A stretch of DNA of 64,000 bases from Haloplanus sp. HW8-1 (GCF_023703795.1 NZ_CP098518.1:2232001-2296000), one strand, 5' to 3'. Numbered from the stretch's first letter, positions 16,659 through 26,622 are shown. The notes: generated by a model from the letters alone, not told the origin. Numbers and translations are program-made.

Positions 16659-19610
16659 ATGACAGACTATAACAACAAAGCTCGCGCGGTCGTTCTCGCG
16701 GCGCTCATGGTGTTCAGCGTCTTCGCTGGCACTGTGGCCTTCTCGGGGACAGCTGCTGCGAGTGCTATTGCAGCGTCAACTGGTGTCACATCGGCACCGG
16801 ACGTGACAACTGGCCAAACTAGTGTAGATCAGACAATCACATTCAACATTACCGTTGAGAACGGTACCTCTGGAACTGCGACCGTCGATGTCACCGATGT
16901 CACTGACGACGGGGCATCCATCAACAGTGCTAGTGCCACCGTTACTGCCCAGAACAACTCTGGTTCGGTAAGTGTCACTGGCGCAGCGGAAACATCCACC
17001 GCCGGTAATGTCGATGTTGACCTGTCGCATGACGGTAGCGCCGGCGCAAATACCGAAGTCACAGTCGACCTCACGATCGACTGGGATACTGAAGGCGTCA
17101 CGCCGACTTCGGGGAGTGCACTAACCGCTTCCGTCTCGCCGACGGGCGGGAGCTCGAACACCTTCGATCTCGTTGCTCCCTCGCAGTCGGGAACTCGGGC
17201 TAACCCCGCATCTGGCGGCGGTGACGTCTACAACGGCTCGACCGTCTTCCAGGGCGAGGAAGGCATCACGTTCGTGGACGAGAACGGCAACACGATCAAC
17301 TCCCTGACTGGCACGAGCGGTGACGCCGAGGGTCAGACCCTCACCATCCCGATCGACCAGGATCAGGCCACCGGTCAGTACCACAACGGCGATCCGGACA
17401 CGCCCTTCCGTCAGGGCGTCTACGGCGTGACGGTCCTGCGACCGGACATCACCAACTTCGAGGTCCTCAACTCGAACCGCGAGGACATCGCCGGTGGGTC
17501 CGTCCCGCAGGGCGACTCCACGACGGGCGCCGGTAACCTCACGGTCGTCGCGACCTACAACTACGAGGAAGCCGAAGACCTCGAACTCACCGTCGAGAAC
17601 GACGACGGTCTCGACGTGACTGGTGACGCCCTGACGGGCGGCAGTACTCCGATCCAGCAAGGCTACACCAACAACGGCGACGTCTCCTGGAACGTGGACC
17701 TCTCGGACCTCAACACCGGGACGTTCACGATGGAGATCGCCGGTAGCGACGACCTCGACTTCGGCAGCGCCGCCGAATCGACGACCGTCACCGTCACCGG
17801 TGACGACGACGTCACCCTCGACCTCGAATCCGACGAAGTCACGCGCGGTGAAGACGTGACCTACACGATCCGTGGTTCGAACGCCGGCGACACGCACGTC
17901 GTCGCCATCAGCGAGCAGGAGTTCCGCGACGGCGTCTCCTCCAGCGACGCTGCGAAGATCTTCCGCAGTGTCGGTGACGTCCAGTACGACGACTACACGA
18001 CCGCCACGAGCGGTAACAACTACGCGTGGGCGGTCGTTCAGATCGACGACGGCACCGGTGTCGGCGTCGGTCAGGTCGATACGAGCTTCCTCGACACGAC
18101 CGACGTCGACGTCGACCTCTACGGCGCGTCGTCGATCGACCTCACGTCCAAGTCAACGGCTGGCTCGGACGCGGTCACTACGATCGACAACAACCAGCCC
18201 GAGGACGACCCCTCGCTCACGGTCAACGAGGGGACGGTCTCGGTCGACACGCCCGGCAACACCTACGTTGTCGGTAGCGAGATAGACATCAACGGCTCGG
18301 CCTCCGAAGGCGTCGACGACGTCGCCTTCTACGTCCGCCGTCAGGGTGACTACCAGATCCTCGACCTGAACGGTGATTCTGCCGGTACCCAGGATACCCT
18401 CAGCGTCGACGCGGACAACACCTTCGAGAAGGAAGACGTCGATCTGAGTGCCGGAGACAGTAACGGGAACGACCTCCTGTCCCAGCCCGGCACGTACCGC
18501 TTCGGCGTCATCGACGCCGCTGACGTGAACGGCACGTCGGGCACCACCCAGTCGATCAACGTCTCGGCGTTCAATACGGGCACGAGCAACCAGAAGTCCA
18601 TCCGTGTGACTGACACGGAGCTCAGTGTCACCTACCAGAGCGTCGGCGGTGCCGTCTCGACCGACGACCGCGTCATCAACGTGACGGGGACGTCGCTCGG
18701 GTCGGGTACGGTCGCGTTCCTGTTCGTCGACGAGCGTGGTAACGTCGCCTACAGCGAGGTTAGCACGGACGACGACAACACGTTCGAAGAGGACGAGCTC
18801 AACATCGACGGGACGTCCGCGTCGAGCAACAACCTCGCGGAAGGGCAGGTCAGCGTCCACGCGCTGACGGCCGGCCGCGACGGCACGTTCGGCGACGGTG
18901 AGATCCCGGGCTCCTCGTCAGGCAACGACGCCTACCAGAACCTCTCGAGCTTCGTCGGCGAACTCAACAGTCAGTCGCTGACGGGCGACCAGGTGCGGTC
19001 GCGCGTCCTCGACCAGACGACCGAGGCAGTTGCGAGCGACGACCGCATGGTCACCTCGCAGTTCCGCCTCGCTGACTCGCAGTCGACGATCGGTTCGGTC
19101 TACCCCGAAGGCATGGAAGCCTCGGGTGTCAACCCGGTCGGTGTCGACGACACGATGGTCGTCGAAGGATCGACCAACCTCCGTCCGGACGACAACGCGA
19201 TCACCGTGGAACTCATGACCACCGACGGCAGCTCGGTGGCCCTGTCGACCACGGACGAGTGGTCCTACGACGGGACCTGGATGGTCTCGCTCGAGCTGGA
19301 CGACGTCCAGACGGGCACCTACGACCTCGAAGCCGACGACAGCTACAACACTGACGTCGTCGAGGTAGAGATCGTCCAGAACGTCCAGACGGCGACGCCG
19401 GAACCGACGGAGACGCCGGAACCGACGCCGACTGAGACGGCGACGCCCGAGCCGACTGCAACGGCGACGCCGGAACCGACTGCGACGTCGACGCCCGAGC
19501 CGACCGACACGCCGACGCCCACCGAGGGCGGCGGTCCCGGCTTCGGTGCGATCGTCGCGGTCATCGCGCTGCTCGCGGCTGCGCTGCTCGCGACCCGGCG
19601 CGACAACTAA
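16659..19610 (+). CDS. csg: S-layer (cell-surface) glycoprotein
   Basis: 983 residues. Signal peptide about 1-35 (KARAVVLAALMVFSVFAGTV). The main part from about residue 187 (VYNGSTVFQGEEGITF) onward follows the Haloferax S-layer glycoprotein pattern, including VVGSEIDINGSA, FLFVDERGNVAYSEV, FRLADSQSTIGSVYPEG, GSTNLRPDDN and EWSYDGTWMVSLELDD. A Thr/Pro/Glu spacer (about 910-955) is a likely O-glycosylation region. The C-terminus PGFGAIVAVIALLAAALLATRRDN-type tripartite end is a PGF-CTERM anchor, processed by archaeosortase and lipid-linked. Several N-glycosylation sequons are present. Residues about 41-186 appear to be an additional domain with different codon use (see findings). A hairpin terminator follows the stop. 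Confidence 0.9.
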   Translation: MTDYNNKARAVVLAALMVFSVFAGTVAFSGTAAASAIAASTGVTSAPDVTTGQTSVDQTITFNITVENGTSGTATVDVTDVTDDGASINSASATVTAQNNSGSVSVTGAAETSTAGNVDVDLSHDGSAGANTEVTVDLTIDWDTEGVTPTSGSALTASVSPTGGSSNTFDLVAPSQSGTRANPASGGGDVYNGSTVFQGEEGITFVDENGNTINSLTGTSGDAEGQTLTIPIDQDQATGQYHNGDPDTPFRQGVYGVTVLRPDITNFEVLNSNREDIAGGSVPQGDSTTGAGNLTVVATYNYEEAEDLELTVENDDGLDVTGDALTGGSTPIQQGYTNNGDVSWNVDLSDLNTGTFTMEIAGSDDLDFGSAAESTTVTVTGDDDVTLDLESDEVTRGEDVTYTIRGSNAGDTHVVAISEQEFRDGVSSSDAAKIFRSVGDVQYDDYTTATSGNNYAWAVVQIDDGTGVGVGQVDTSFLDTTDVDVDLYGASSIDLTSKSTAGSDAVTTIDNNQPEDDPSLTVNEGTVSVDTPGNTYVVGSEIDINGSASEGVDDVAFYVRRQGDYQILDLNGDSAGTQDTLSVDADNTFEKEDVDLSAGDSNGNDLLSQPGTYRFGVIDAADVNGTSGTTQSINVSAFNTGTSNQKSIRVTDTELSVTYQSVGGAVSTDDRVINVTGTSLGSGTVAFLFVDERGNVAYSEVSTDDDNTFEEDELNIDGTSASSNNLAEGQVSVHALTAGRDGTFGDGEIPGSSSGNDAYQNLSSFVGELNSQSLTGDQVRSRVLDQTTEAVASDDRMVTSQFRLADSQSTIGSVYPEGMEASGVNPVGVDDTMVVEGSTNLRPDDNAITVELMTTDGSSVALSTTDEWSYDGTWMVSLELDDVQTGTYDLEADDSYNTDVVEVEIVQNVQTATPEPTETPEPTPTETATPEPTATATPEPTATSTPEPTDTPTPTEGGGPGFGAIVAVIALLAAALLATRRDN

Positions 19611-19620
19611 CGACCACGAC

Positions 19621-19662
19621 TGACCGCCGAAAGCGGTCACGCGATTGCGGTTTCATTTTTTG
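19621..19662 (+). terminator. Hairpin terminator after the S-layer gene
   Basis: A perfect 7-bp stem TGACCGC/GCGGTCA with loop CGAAA (19621-19639) begins 11 nt after the stop, followed by a TTTCATTTTTT tract. This is a strong intrinsic-type terminator for a highly expressed gene. Confidence 0.55.
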
Positions 19663-19986
19663 GAGACACCGATCCCGTAGCGACGGTGATCGTACCCACG
19701 ACTCCGGAGCCGTGGCTGTGTCGCTACTCTATCCGGCGGCGGGTCCGGGACGGACCGCGCCGACGGCCTCGTCGCTCCAGGACACGCGAGAACGAAAACC
19801 GCGGCCCCGAACGACGACGGCGGTGTCGCGTTCGAACTGGGGTGCCAGTTGGGTGGGTGGGGGGATGTGGGCCGCGGTCACGAAGTCGTTGTGGGTCCCA
19901 CCTGTTAAGTGTATGGGTGATGACACGCTCGCGCCGGCGAGTAGCCGAGCGCAATCACTAAACGCGCTTCGCCCCTTCGCCCGGTA
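19663..19986. other. Intergenic stretch without a recognised gene
   Basis: The 324 bases between the S-layer terminator and rfcL show short open frames on both strands but no start, codon pattern or domain worth calling. A TATA-like TAAGTGTATG near 19907-19916 could promote rfcL with a leader of about 50 nt. I see no repeat or RNA gene. Confidence 0.4.
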
Positions 19987-21459
19987 ATGAGCGATTGGAC
20001 GGAGACGTACCGACCGTCGACGCTGTCGGCCGTCCGGGGGAACGACAAGGCCCGCGACGCCCTGGCCGAGTGGGCGGAAACCTGGGACGACCACCGGGAA
20101 GCGGTCGTCGTCCACGGGAATCCCGGAGTGGGGAAGACTTCGGCAGCCCACGCGCTGGCGGCCGACATGGGCTGGGAGACGGTCGAACTCAACGCGTCGG
20201 ATCAGCGCACGGCCGACGTGATCGAGCGGTTCGCCGGTCGGGCGGCGAAAAACGCGACGCTCGCCGGGTCGACCGGTGGTGCGGGCGACGGTCGACAGTT
20301 GGTGATCCTCGACGAGGCCGACAACGTCCACGGGAACTACGACCGCGGCGGCGCCAGCGCCATCACCCGGGTGGTGAAGGACGCCGACCAGCCGATCGTC
20401 CTCATCGCCAACGACTACTACGACATGAGTCGTGGGTTGCGCGACGCCTGTCGGGAGATCGAATTCCGTGACGTGTCCGCACGCTCCATCGTGCCGGTCC
20501 TGCGGGATATCTGTCGCCGGGAGGACGTCGAGTACGAGGCCGACGCCCTCGAACGGATCGCCGAGGTGAACGACGGGGACCTCAGGTCGGCGGTCAACGA
20601 CCTCCAGGCGGCCGCCGAGGACGACCGTCGTCTGACCGTCGACGACGTCGTGACTGGTGACCGCGACCGGAGCCTGGGCGTCTTTCCGTTTCTCGATGCC
20701 GTGCTGAAAGAGGAGTCGGCCGAGGAGTCGATCGGATCGGCGTACCGGGTCGACGAGACGCCCGACGACCTGACGAAGTGGGTCGCCGAGAACGTCCCGA
20801 AGGTGTACGAGGATGCCGAACTCGCCCGGGCGTACGACAGCCTCGCGGACGCCGACCGCTGGTTGGGTCGGGTGCGCGCCAGCCAGGAGTACGGTTACTG
20901 GCGGTACGCGACCGACGCCCTCGCGGGCGGGGTGGCTGCCGCTCGGGACGGCACCAAGGGTGGGTGGACGCGCTTCTCCCGTCCGCAGTTCTGGCCCTCG
21001 TCGGACGCGACGGCCGACGAGGTGGTCCGCAAGATCGCCGAGCGGGGTGGCTTCAGTATGGCGACCGCCCGTCGCGAGGTCCTCCCCTTTCTCGCGGCGA
21101 TGACACACCACTGCAAGCCCCGCGACCGCACGGTAGCGATGACCGCGTACTACGACTTCGACGCCGAGGCGGTGTCGTTCGTGACGGGCAGTGGCGAGAC
21201 GACGAACAAGGTCGAATCGATCGTCGAGGACGCGGCGGAGCGCCGGGCGGCGGCGATGGAGGACAACTCGGAGGCGTTCGGCGGTGATCGCGAGCGTGTC
21301 GGCGAGACGGCGGTGACGGGGGCAAGCGACGGATCGCCCGACGCCTCAGAGGGCGACGGGACGGCCGACGCCACGACGACGGACGACCCGGATGCCGACG
21401 AGGGCGACGCCGACGGGACGGCCGACGACGGCCAGGCTGGGCTCTCCGATTTCATGTGA
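19987..21459 (+). CDS. rfcL: Replication factor C large subunit (clamp loader)
   Basis: 490 residues. With RfcS it forms the ATP-driven clamp loader that places PCNA on DNA. N-terminal AAA+ module: YRPSTLSAVRGND (box II), Walker A GNPGVGKTSAAHA (about 43-55), Walker B LVILDEADNV (about 105), and ANDYYD in the sensor region. A helical collar domain follows. The C-terminus is an acidic, disordered tail ending in QAGLSDFM, a PCNA-interacting (PIP) motif. The start ATG at 19987 matches the conserved N-terminus. It is followed 36 nt later by a zinc alcohol dehydrogenase gene on the same strand, probably with its own promoter. Confidence 0.95.
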   Translation: MSDWTETYRPSTLSAVRGNDKARDALAEWAETWDDHREAVVVHGNPGVGKTSAAHALAADMGWETVELNASDQRTADVIERFAGRAAKNATLAGSTGGAGDGRQLVILDEADNVHGNYDRGGASAITRVVKDADQPIVLIANDYYDMSRGLRDACREIEFRDVSARSIVPVLRDICRREDVEYEADALERIAEVNDGDLRSAVNDLQAAAEDDRRLTVDDVVTGDRDRSLGVFPFLDAVLKEESAEESIGSAYRVDETPDDLTKWVAENVPKVYEDAELARAYDSLADADRWLGRVRASQEYGYWRYATDALAGGVAAARDGTKGGWTRFSRPQFWPSSDATADEVVRKIAERGGFSMATARREVLPFLAAMTHHCKPRDRTVAMTAYYDFDAEAVSFVTGSGETTNKVESIVEDAAERRAAAMEDNSEAFGGDRERVGETAVTGASDGSPDASEGDGTADATTTDDPDADEGDADGTADDGQAGLSDFM

Positions 21460-21495
21460 CGACACTTTTTGTCCTCCCGCGGTGTGGGGTGGGGC

Positions 21496-22566
21496 ATGCG
21501 CGCTGCAGTCCTCCGGGAGCACGGCGAACCGCTGTCCATCACCGACGTCGACCGACCGGAGCCCGCACCCCACGGCATCGTCGTCGCCGTCGACGCCTGT
21601 GGGGTCTGTCGGAGCGACTGGCACGCCTGGCAGGGCCACGGCGAGTGGGTCGGTGACCGGGTGACCGACGGACAGATCCTCGGCCACGAACCCGCCGGTC
21701 GGGTCGTCGCCGTCGGCGACCGCGTGGATCGTCTCGTCGAGGGCGACCGTGTCGCGGTCCCCTTCAACCTCGGCGACGGCTCATGCCCCCAGTGTCTGGG
21801 CGGCCACGGCAACGTCTGCGAGGACGGCCTCGCACTGGGCTTCCAGCAGGAGGCCCAGGGCGCCTTCGCGGAGGAAGTCCACGTCCCCCACGCCGACTAC
21901 AACGCGATGGCGCTCCCCGACGACGTCTCCGCCCGCGACATGGCGGCGCTCGGCTGCCGGTTCATGACTGCGTTCCACGCGCTGACTGCCCGCGGCGAGG
22001 TGGGTGCGGGCGACTGGGTCGCCGTCCACGGCTGTGGCGGCGTGGGTCTCTCGACGGTCCACATCGCCGACGCACTCGGTGCCCGGGTCGTCGCCGTCGA
22101 CATTCGAGATACGGCGCTCGATCTCGCCACGGATCTCGGCGCCGACGCCGTGGTGAACGCCGACGGCCGCTCGGGTCGCGAGGTGACCGGCGAGGTGCGT
22201 GCGGCCACCGACGGCGGCGCACACGTCTCGGTTGACGCGCTCGGCGTCGCCGAGACGTGCCGAAACTCGGTGTTCTCGCTGCGACGCCGCGGCACCCACG
22301 TTCAGGTGGGGCTGACGACCGACGAGGAGCGCGGCGAGGTGTCACTCCCCGTCGAGCGCATGGCGATGATGGAGGCGGATTTCAGGGGCGCCCGCGGGAT
22401 GCCGCCGACGCGGTACGACGAACTGCTCCGCCTTTTGGAGTCGGACGCCATCGACCCCGGTCGGCTGGTTCGCCGTGAGGTGTCGCTCGACGAGGTGCCC
22501 GAGCGGCTTGCGGCGATGACCGACTACGAGACGACGGGCGTGGAAGTCGTCACGGAGTTCGCGTAG
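21496..22566 (+). CDS. Zinc-dependent alcohol dehydrogenase family protein
   Basis: 356 residues from the ATG at 21496. A medium-chain dehydrogenase/reductase: catalytic-zinc ligands in VDACGVCRSDWHAWQG (Cys about 37) and GHEPAGRV (His and Glu, about 64-65), only part of the structural-zinc loop (CPQCLGGHGNVCEDG), and the nucleotide-binding GCGGVGLSTVHIADALGA (Rossmann GxGxxG). The probable reaction is NAD(P)-linked oxidation of an alcohol or reduction of an aldehyde; the substrate cannot be read from sequence. It resembles the zinc-dependent ADH group annotated in haloarchaea near rfcL. Confidence 0.88.
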   Translation: MRAAVLREHGEPLSITDVDRPEPAPHGIVVAVDACGVCRSDWHAWQGHGEWVGDRVTDGQILGHEPAGRVVAVGDRVDRLVEGDRVAVPFNLGDGSCPQCLGGHGNVCEDGLALGFQQEAQGAFAEEVHVPHADYNAMALPDDVSARDMAALGCRFMTAFHALTARGEVGAGDWVAVHGCGGVGLSTVHIADALGARVVAVDIRDTALDLATDLGADAVVNADGRSGREVTGEVRAATDGGAHVSVDALGVAETCRNSVFSLRRRGTHVQVGLTTDEERGEVSLPVERMAMMEADFRGARGMPPTRYDELLRLLESDAIDPGRLVRREVSLDEVPERLAAMTDYETTGVEVVTEFA

Positions 22567-22581
22567 CGCCCACGCCGACGA

Positions 22582-23448
22582 TCAGTCGCCGTTGGGGGAG
22601 ACGACCGAACCGGTTCGGCCGTCGTTCCGTGCCCGCCGGGCGAGTAGCGCCGCGACGACGACGACGGCCGCCGAGAGGACGAAGAGGGCGGCGTTGACGA
22701 CGCGGACGGTCGGCGTATAGAAGACCAGGTCGCGGCCGAGGAGCATCCCCGCAAAGAGGAGCGCGAGGGCGGTGCCGGTGACGAACCGCAGGTGGGCAAC
22801 GGTGGTGGCTGCGAGCCACCGGGTCGCGGCGAGGAGGGCGGCGACGCCGACGAGTGCCGCACCGTAGAAGAGCGCCTGCGCGCCCGGTGAGTAGGGAATC
22901 GGGGTGAAGACCCGACTGAGGAAGACGCTCACGACGATAGCGGCGAGGGCGACGCCGAGCGCCTGCCGGATTCGGGAGCGCGTCGGGCCACACTGGCTCC
23001 GTGCGGACAGCGTCGTCCAGACGAGCAGCGAGAAGATGGAGAGCGCGACGACGAGGTGGGCACCCTGCGTCGGTGCGGAGTACCCGGCGGGCAGAAGGCC
23101 ATTGAGCGTGACGGTTACGGCGCCGATACTGATCTGGAGCGGCAGGAGGCAGACTGCGAGCGTCGCCGCGATTCGTGTCCGTCGGCCGGGCCGCCGCCAC
23201 GACCAGAGCGCGGTTCCGAGGATGAACCATCCGGTAACCATGGCGACGAGTCGGTGGAACCACTCGATGAAGCTCGGAATCGTCTGCGGGAGCAGCCCAT
23301 TGTCACAGAGCGGCCACTGTGCCGAGCAGGCCAGCCCCGAGCCGGTCGCGGCGGTGTAGATGCCGAGCATGACGAGCGAGAGCGTCAGCCCCGTCGTGAA
23401 CGCGGCGAAGCGGGGGAAGGTGATCGCGCCCCGAATGGATCGGCTCAT
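22582..23448 (-). CDS. ctaA: Heme A synthase (COX15/CtaA)
   Basis: 288 residues, eight predicted membrane segments in two similar four-helix halves. Haem-ligand histidines are visible in SFIEWFHRLVAM and TQGAHLVVAL, and an extracytoplasmic Cys pair occurs in GLACSAQWPLCDNG. It oxidises the methyl group of heme O to make heme A for aa3-type oxidases, in the membrane. The archaeal type with a Cys pair is typical. Promoter-proximal spacing suggests a single-gene transcript. It diverges from the malic enzyme gene (180 bp between the start codons). Confidence 0.9.
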   Translation of the reverse strand: MSRSIRGAITFPRFAAFTTGLTLSLVMLGIYTAATGSGLACSAQWPLCDNGLLPQTIPSFIEWFHRLVAMVTGWFILGTALWSWRRPGRRTRIAATLAVCLLPLQISIGAVTVTLNGLLPAGYSAPTQGAHLVVALSIFSLLVWTTLSARSQCGPTRSRIRQALGVALAAIVVSVFLSRVFTPIPYSPGAQALFYGAALVGVAALLAATRWLAATTVAHLRFVTGTALALLFAGMLLGRDLVFYTPTVRVVNAALFVLSAAVVVVAALLARRARNDGRTGSVVSPNGD

Positions 23449-23597
23449 GCGCGCGTCTCGGGGCCACGCGCACTTAGGCCTGTCCGACCGTCCTCACGGG
23501 CTGGGAACGGCCGGTCGTCCCACCCGTTGGGGACGAGCGGAGACGATCCGATCGATTCGACGATCGACGAATTCGATAATCGACGTCCCACGGATAG

Positions 23598-23606
23598 ATT
23601 TTTATT
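23598..23606 (+). promoter_or_regulatory. TATA-like promoter of the malic enzyme gene
   Basis: ATTTTTATT is 23-31 nt before the ATG at 23629, the usual leaderless spacing. Confidence 0.45.
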
Positions 23607-23628
23607 CACACCACCTGTGGTCGCGGTC

Positions 23629-25887
23629 ATGGGACTCGACGACGACGCCAGGGAGTACCATCGACAGGACCCTCCCGGGAAGATCGAGATTTCGACGACG
23701 AAACCGACGAACACACAGCGGGATCTGAGCCTCGCGTACTCCCCCGGCGTGGCGGCGCCCTGTTCGGACATCGACGAGGATTCCGACCTCGCCTACGAGT
23801 ACACGTCCAAGGGGAACCTCGTGGGCGTCATCTCCAACGGGTCGGCCGTCCTCGGCCTGGGTAACATCGGCGCGCAGGCGTCGAAACCCGTCATGGAGGG
23901 GAAAGGCGTCCTCTTCAAACGGTTCGCGGACATCGACGTGTTCGACATCGAACTCGACTTCGACGACCCGGCGGATATCATCAGATCGACCCGGGCGATG
24001 GAGCCGACGTTCGGGGGTATCAACCTAGAGGACATCAAGGCACCCGACTGCTTCGAGATCGAGGAGCGTCTCCGCGAGGAGATGTCCATCCCAGTCTTCC
24101 ACGACGACCAGCACGGGACTGCCATCATCACCGGTGCTGGCCTCCTGAACGCCGCGGACATCCTCGACAAGGAACTCGAAGACCTCCACGTGACCATCTC
24201 CGGTGCCGGTGCGAGCGCCATCGCGACCGCGGCGTTTTACGTCTCGCTGGGCGTCCAACGCGAGAACGTGACGATGTGTGACTCCTCGGGGATCATCACG
24301 ACCGACCGCGCCGACGCCGGCGAGGTCAACGACTACAAGGCGCGGTTCGCAAGCGACCGTCCCGCGGGTGATCTCGCCGACGCTATGGTGGACGCCGACG
24401 TCTTCGTCGGCCTCTCGGTCGGCGGCATCGTCAGCCAGGAGATGGTGCGTTCGATGGCGGACAACCCCATCATCTTCGCGATGGCCAACCCCGAACCAGA
24501 GATCGACTACTACGACGCCAAGGAGGCGCGTGAGGACACCGTCATCGTCGGCACCGGGCGCTCGGATTTCCCCAACCAGGTCAACAACGTCCTCGGATTC
24601 CCGTTCATCTTCCGGGGGGCTCTCGACGTGCGTGCGACCGAGATCAACGAGGAGATGAAGGTCGCGGCGGCTCGCGCCCTCGCGGACCTCGCGCGCAAGG
24701 ACGTCCCCGACTCGGTCGTGAAGGCCTACGGCGACCAGCCACTCCAGTTCGGCCCCGAGTACATCCTGCCCAAACCGGTCGACCCGCGCGTGATGTTCGA
24801 GGTGGCGCCGGCGGTCGCTCAGGCGGCCATCGAGAGCGATGCCGCCCGGAAATCCCTCGACCTCAGCACCTACCGCGAGGAACTCGAAGCCCGCCTCGGC
24901 AAGTCCCGCGAGATGATGCGGGTCGTCCTCAACAAGGCCAAGACCGATCCCAAACGGGTTGTCCTCGCGGAGGGGACCGACGAGAAGATGATCCGCGCCG
25001 CCTACCAGATCACCGAACAGGGGATCGCCCACCCGGTTCTCATCGGCGACCGCGAGGAAATCTGGACCGCGATGGATGATCTCGGCCTCGATTTCGACCC
25101 CGAAATCGTCGATCCCGCCGCGGACGAACTCGACGCGTACGCGGATCGACTGTACGAACTCCGCAAGCGTAAGGGGATCACCCGACGCGAGGCGAACGAA
25201 CTCGTCCGAGACGGCAACTACCTCGGCAGCGTGATGGTCGAAGTCGGCGACGCCGACGCGATGCTGACCGGGCTGATGCATCACTACCCGTCGGCACTAC
25301 GGCCGCCGTTGCAGGTGATCGGGACCGCCGAGGACGCGGAGTACGCGGCCGGCGTCTACATGCTCACGTTCAAGAATCGCGTGATCTTCGTCGCCGACGC
25401 CACGGTGAACCAGGATCCCGGTGCGGACGAACTCGCAGAGATCGGCCGTCACACGGGCGAACTCGCCCGTCGGTTCAACGTCGAACCGCGCGCCGCCATG
25501 CTCTCGTACTCGAATTTCGGAAGCGTGGACAACCCGGGAACGCGCAAGCCCCGACGGGCCGCCGAGTTGCTGCGTGAGGACCCCGCGGTGGACTTCCCGG
25601 TCGACGGGGAGATGCAGGCCGACACCGCCGTCGTCGACGACATCCTCGAAGGCACGTACGACTTCGCGGAGTTGACGAATCCGGCGAACGTGCTGATCTT
25701 CCCGAACCTCGAAGCCGGAAACATCGGCTACAAGCTCCTCCAACGGCTCGGCGGGGCGGACGCCATCGGCCCGATGCTCGTGGGCATGGACAAGCCCGTC
25801 CACGTCCTCCAGCGCGGCGACGAGGTGAAGGACATCGTCAACCTCGCGGGCGTCGCCGTCGTCGACGCTCAGGAACGCGACGAGTAA
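23629..25887 (+). CDS. maeB: NADP-dependent malic enzyme with phosphotransacetylase-like C-terminus
   Basis: 752 residues from the ATG at 23629. It decarboxylates malate to pyruvate with reduction of NADP. Residues about 1-415 are the malic enzyme part: SLAYSPGVAAPC, VISNGSAVLGLGNIGAQASKPVMEGK, FHDDQHGTAI (metal-binding aspartates), and ISGAGASAIATAAFY for the dinucleotide. Residues about 425-752 are a phosphate acetyl/butyryl transferase-like domain (VVLAEGTDEKMIRAAY ... VFPNLEAGN-type end, here IFPNLEAGNIGYKLLQRLGG), normally regulatory in MaeB. This length is normal for MaeB. A long upstream extension of the same frame, through ctaA, was rejected. Confidence 0.93.
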   Translation: MGLDDDAREYHRQDPPGKIEISTTKPTNTQRDLSLAYSPGVAAPCSDIDEDSDLAYEYTSKGNLVGVISNGSAVLGLGNIGAQASKPVMEGKGVLFKRFADIDVFDIELDFDDPADIIRSTRAMEPTFGGINLEDIKAPDCFEIEERLREEMSIPVFHDDQHGTAIITGAGLLNAADILDKELEDLHVTISGAGASAIATAAFYVSLGVQRENVTMCDSSGIITTDRADAGEVNDYKARFASDRPAGDLADAMVDADVFVGLSVGGIVSQEMVRSMADNPIIFAMANPEPEIDYYDAKEAREDTVIVGTGRSDFPNQVNNVLGFPFIFRGALDVRATEINEEMKVAAARALADLARKDVPDSVVKAYGDQPLQFGPEYILPKPVDPRVMFEVAPAVAQAAIESDAARKSLDLSTYREELEARLGKSREMMRVVLNKAKTDPKRVVLAEGTDEKMIRAAYQITEQGIAHPVLIGDREEIWTAMDDLGLDFDPEIVDPAADELDAYADRLYELRKRKGITRREANELVRDGNYLGSVMVEVGDADAMLTGLMHHYPSALRPPLQVIGTAEDAEYAAGVYMLTFKNRVIFVADATVNQDPGADELAEIGRHTGELARRFNVEPRAAMLSYSNFGSVDNPGTRKPRRAAELLREDPAVDFPVDGEMQADTAVVDDILEGTYDFAELTNPANVLIFPNLEAGNIGYKLLQRLGGADAIGPMLVGMDKPVHVLQRGDEVKDIVNLAGVAVVDAQERDE

Positions 25888-25968
25888 CGCGGTCCTCCCC
25901 GTTTTGGGGGCGGCGGCGCTCGATCCGTTGACGCTGCCGGCCCGAGACTCGTCGCGCCGTGACGGTGC

Positions 25969-26622
25969 TCAGTCGCCGGCTCGACGCTCGGCTCGCGAGG
26001 GTGGCGGAATCTCGCTTTCCGTCCCGCTCCTGCACCTGCTTCCAGCCCCGTCTCGGTCGCCGGCATCCGGGATCACACACCGATCCTTGCGGTGGTTGAC
26101 GTGGGCGTACTGCCTGGGTTTGTTGGCGAGGGGGTGGGCGGGGTTGACTCGACTGTCGATCCGTGCCGCCCGGAGCTCGTCGAAGTCGGCGATGCGGGCG
26201 CGGATTCCTCGCCAGTGGTACTCGCTGTGTGTCGGCACGTCGACCGGGTGGGTCGGCTTCCAGTCGGGATGGTCGGTCGCGAGAGTCGCGTGGTTGACGT
26301 TCGCGGCGAGGTCGTCGTGATCGACGAGAACACCGATCTGTGATCCCGACGGCGCCCGGGCCGCGAGGACGTCGAGACCCAGGTGGAGCGCCCGATACTC
26401 GGCGACGTTGTTGTCGGGTGGCGTGTCGGCAAGCGAGAGCCGTGCCACCCGCCGTCCGTCGCGCGTCTCGATGACCGCCCCGAGCCCCCCGCCGTCGGCC
26501 CGATAGGAGCCGTCGGTGGCGACGTAGAAGTGCCGATGGTGGGTGCGCGGCGGATGCGCAATGTGGGGCGTGGGCGAGTCGTCGAACAAGTCCCGGAGCG
26601 TCGAACGGCCGTGAACGGCCAT
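25969..26622 (-). CDS. rnhA: Ribonuclease HI
   Basis: 217 residues from the ATG at 26622, which has a GTTTAAGT box 23-30 nt upstream. It cleaves RNA in RNA/DNA hybrids. Catalytic acids are visible in ATDGSYRADGGG (first Asp), NNVAEYRALHLGL (Glu) and VLVDHDDLAANVNH (Asp), followed by a further acidic/Asp-containing helix. The N-terminal about 35 residues and a C-terminal about 45-residue basic tail flank the core, as in haloarchaeal RNase HI. It is probably monocistronic. Confidence 0.9.
   Translation of the reverse strand: MAVHGRSTLRDLFDDSPTPHIAHPPRTHHRHFYVATDGSYRADGGGLGAVIETRDGRRVARLSLADTPPDNNVAEYRALHLGLDVLAARAPSGSQIGVLVDHDDLAANVNHATLATDHPDWKPTHPVDVPTHSEYHWRGIRARIADFDELRAARIDSRVNPAHPLANKPRQYAHVNHRKDRCVIPDAGDRDGAGSRCRSGTESEIPPPSRAERRAGD

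Noticed and set aside
19389..19520. Tandem DNA repeats in the S-layer gene
   Set aside because: They encode the Thr/Pro/Glu-rich spacer before the PGF-CTERM anchor and are explained by the protein.
23056..23628. Long in-frame extension of the malic enzyme gene over ctaA
   Set aside because: It lies antisense to ctaA and the ATG at 23629 has its own TATA-like box and matches the family N-terminus.
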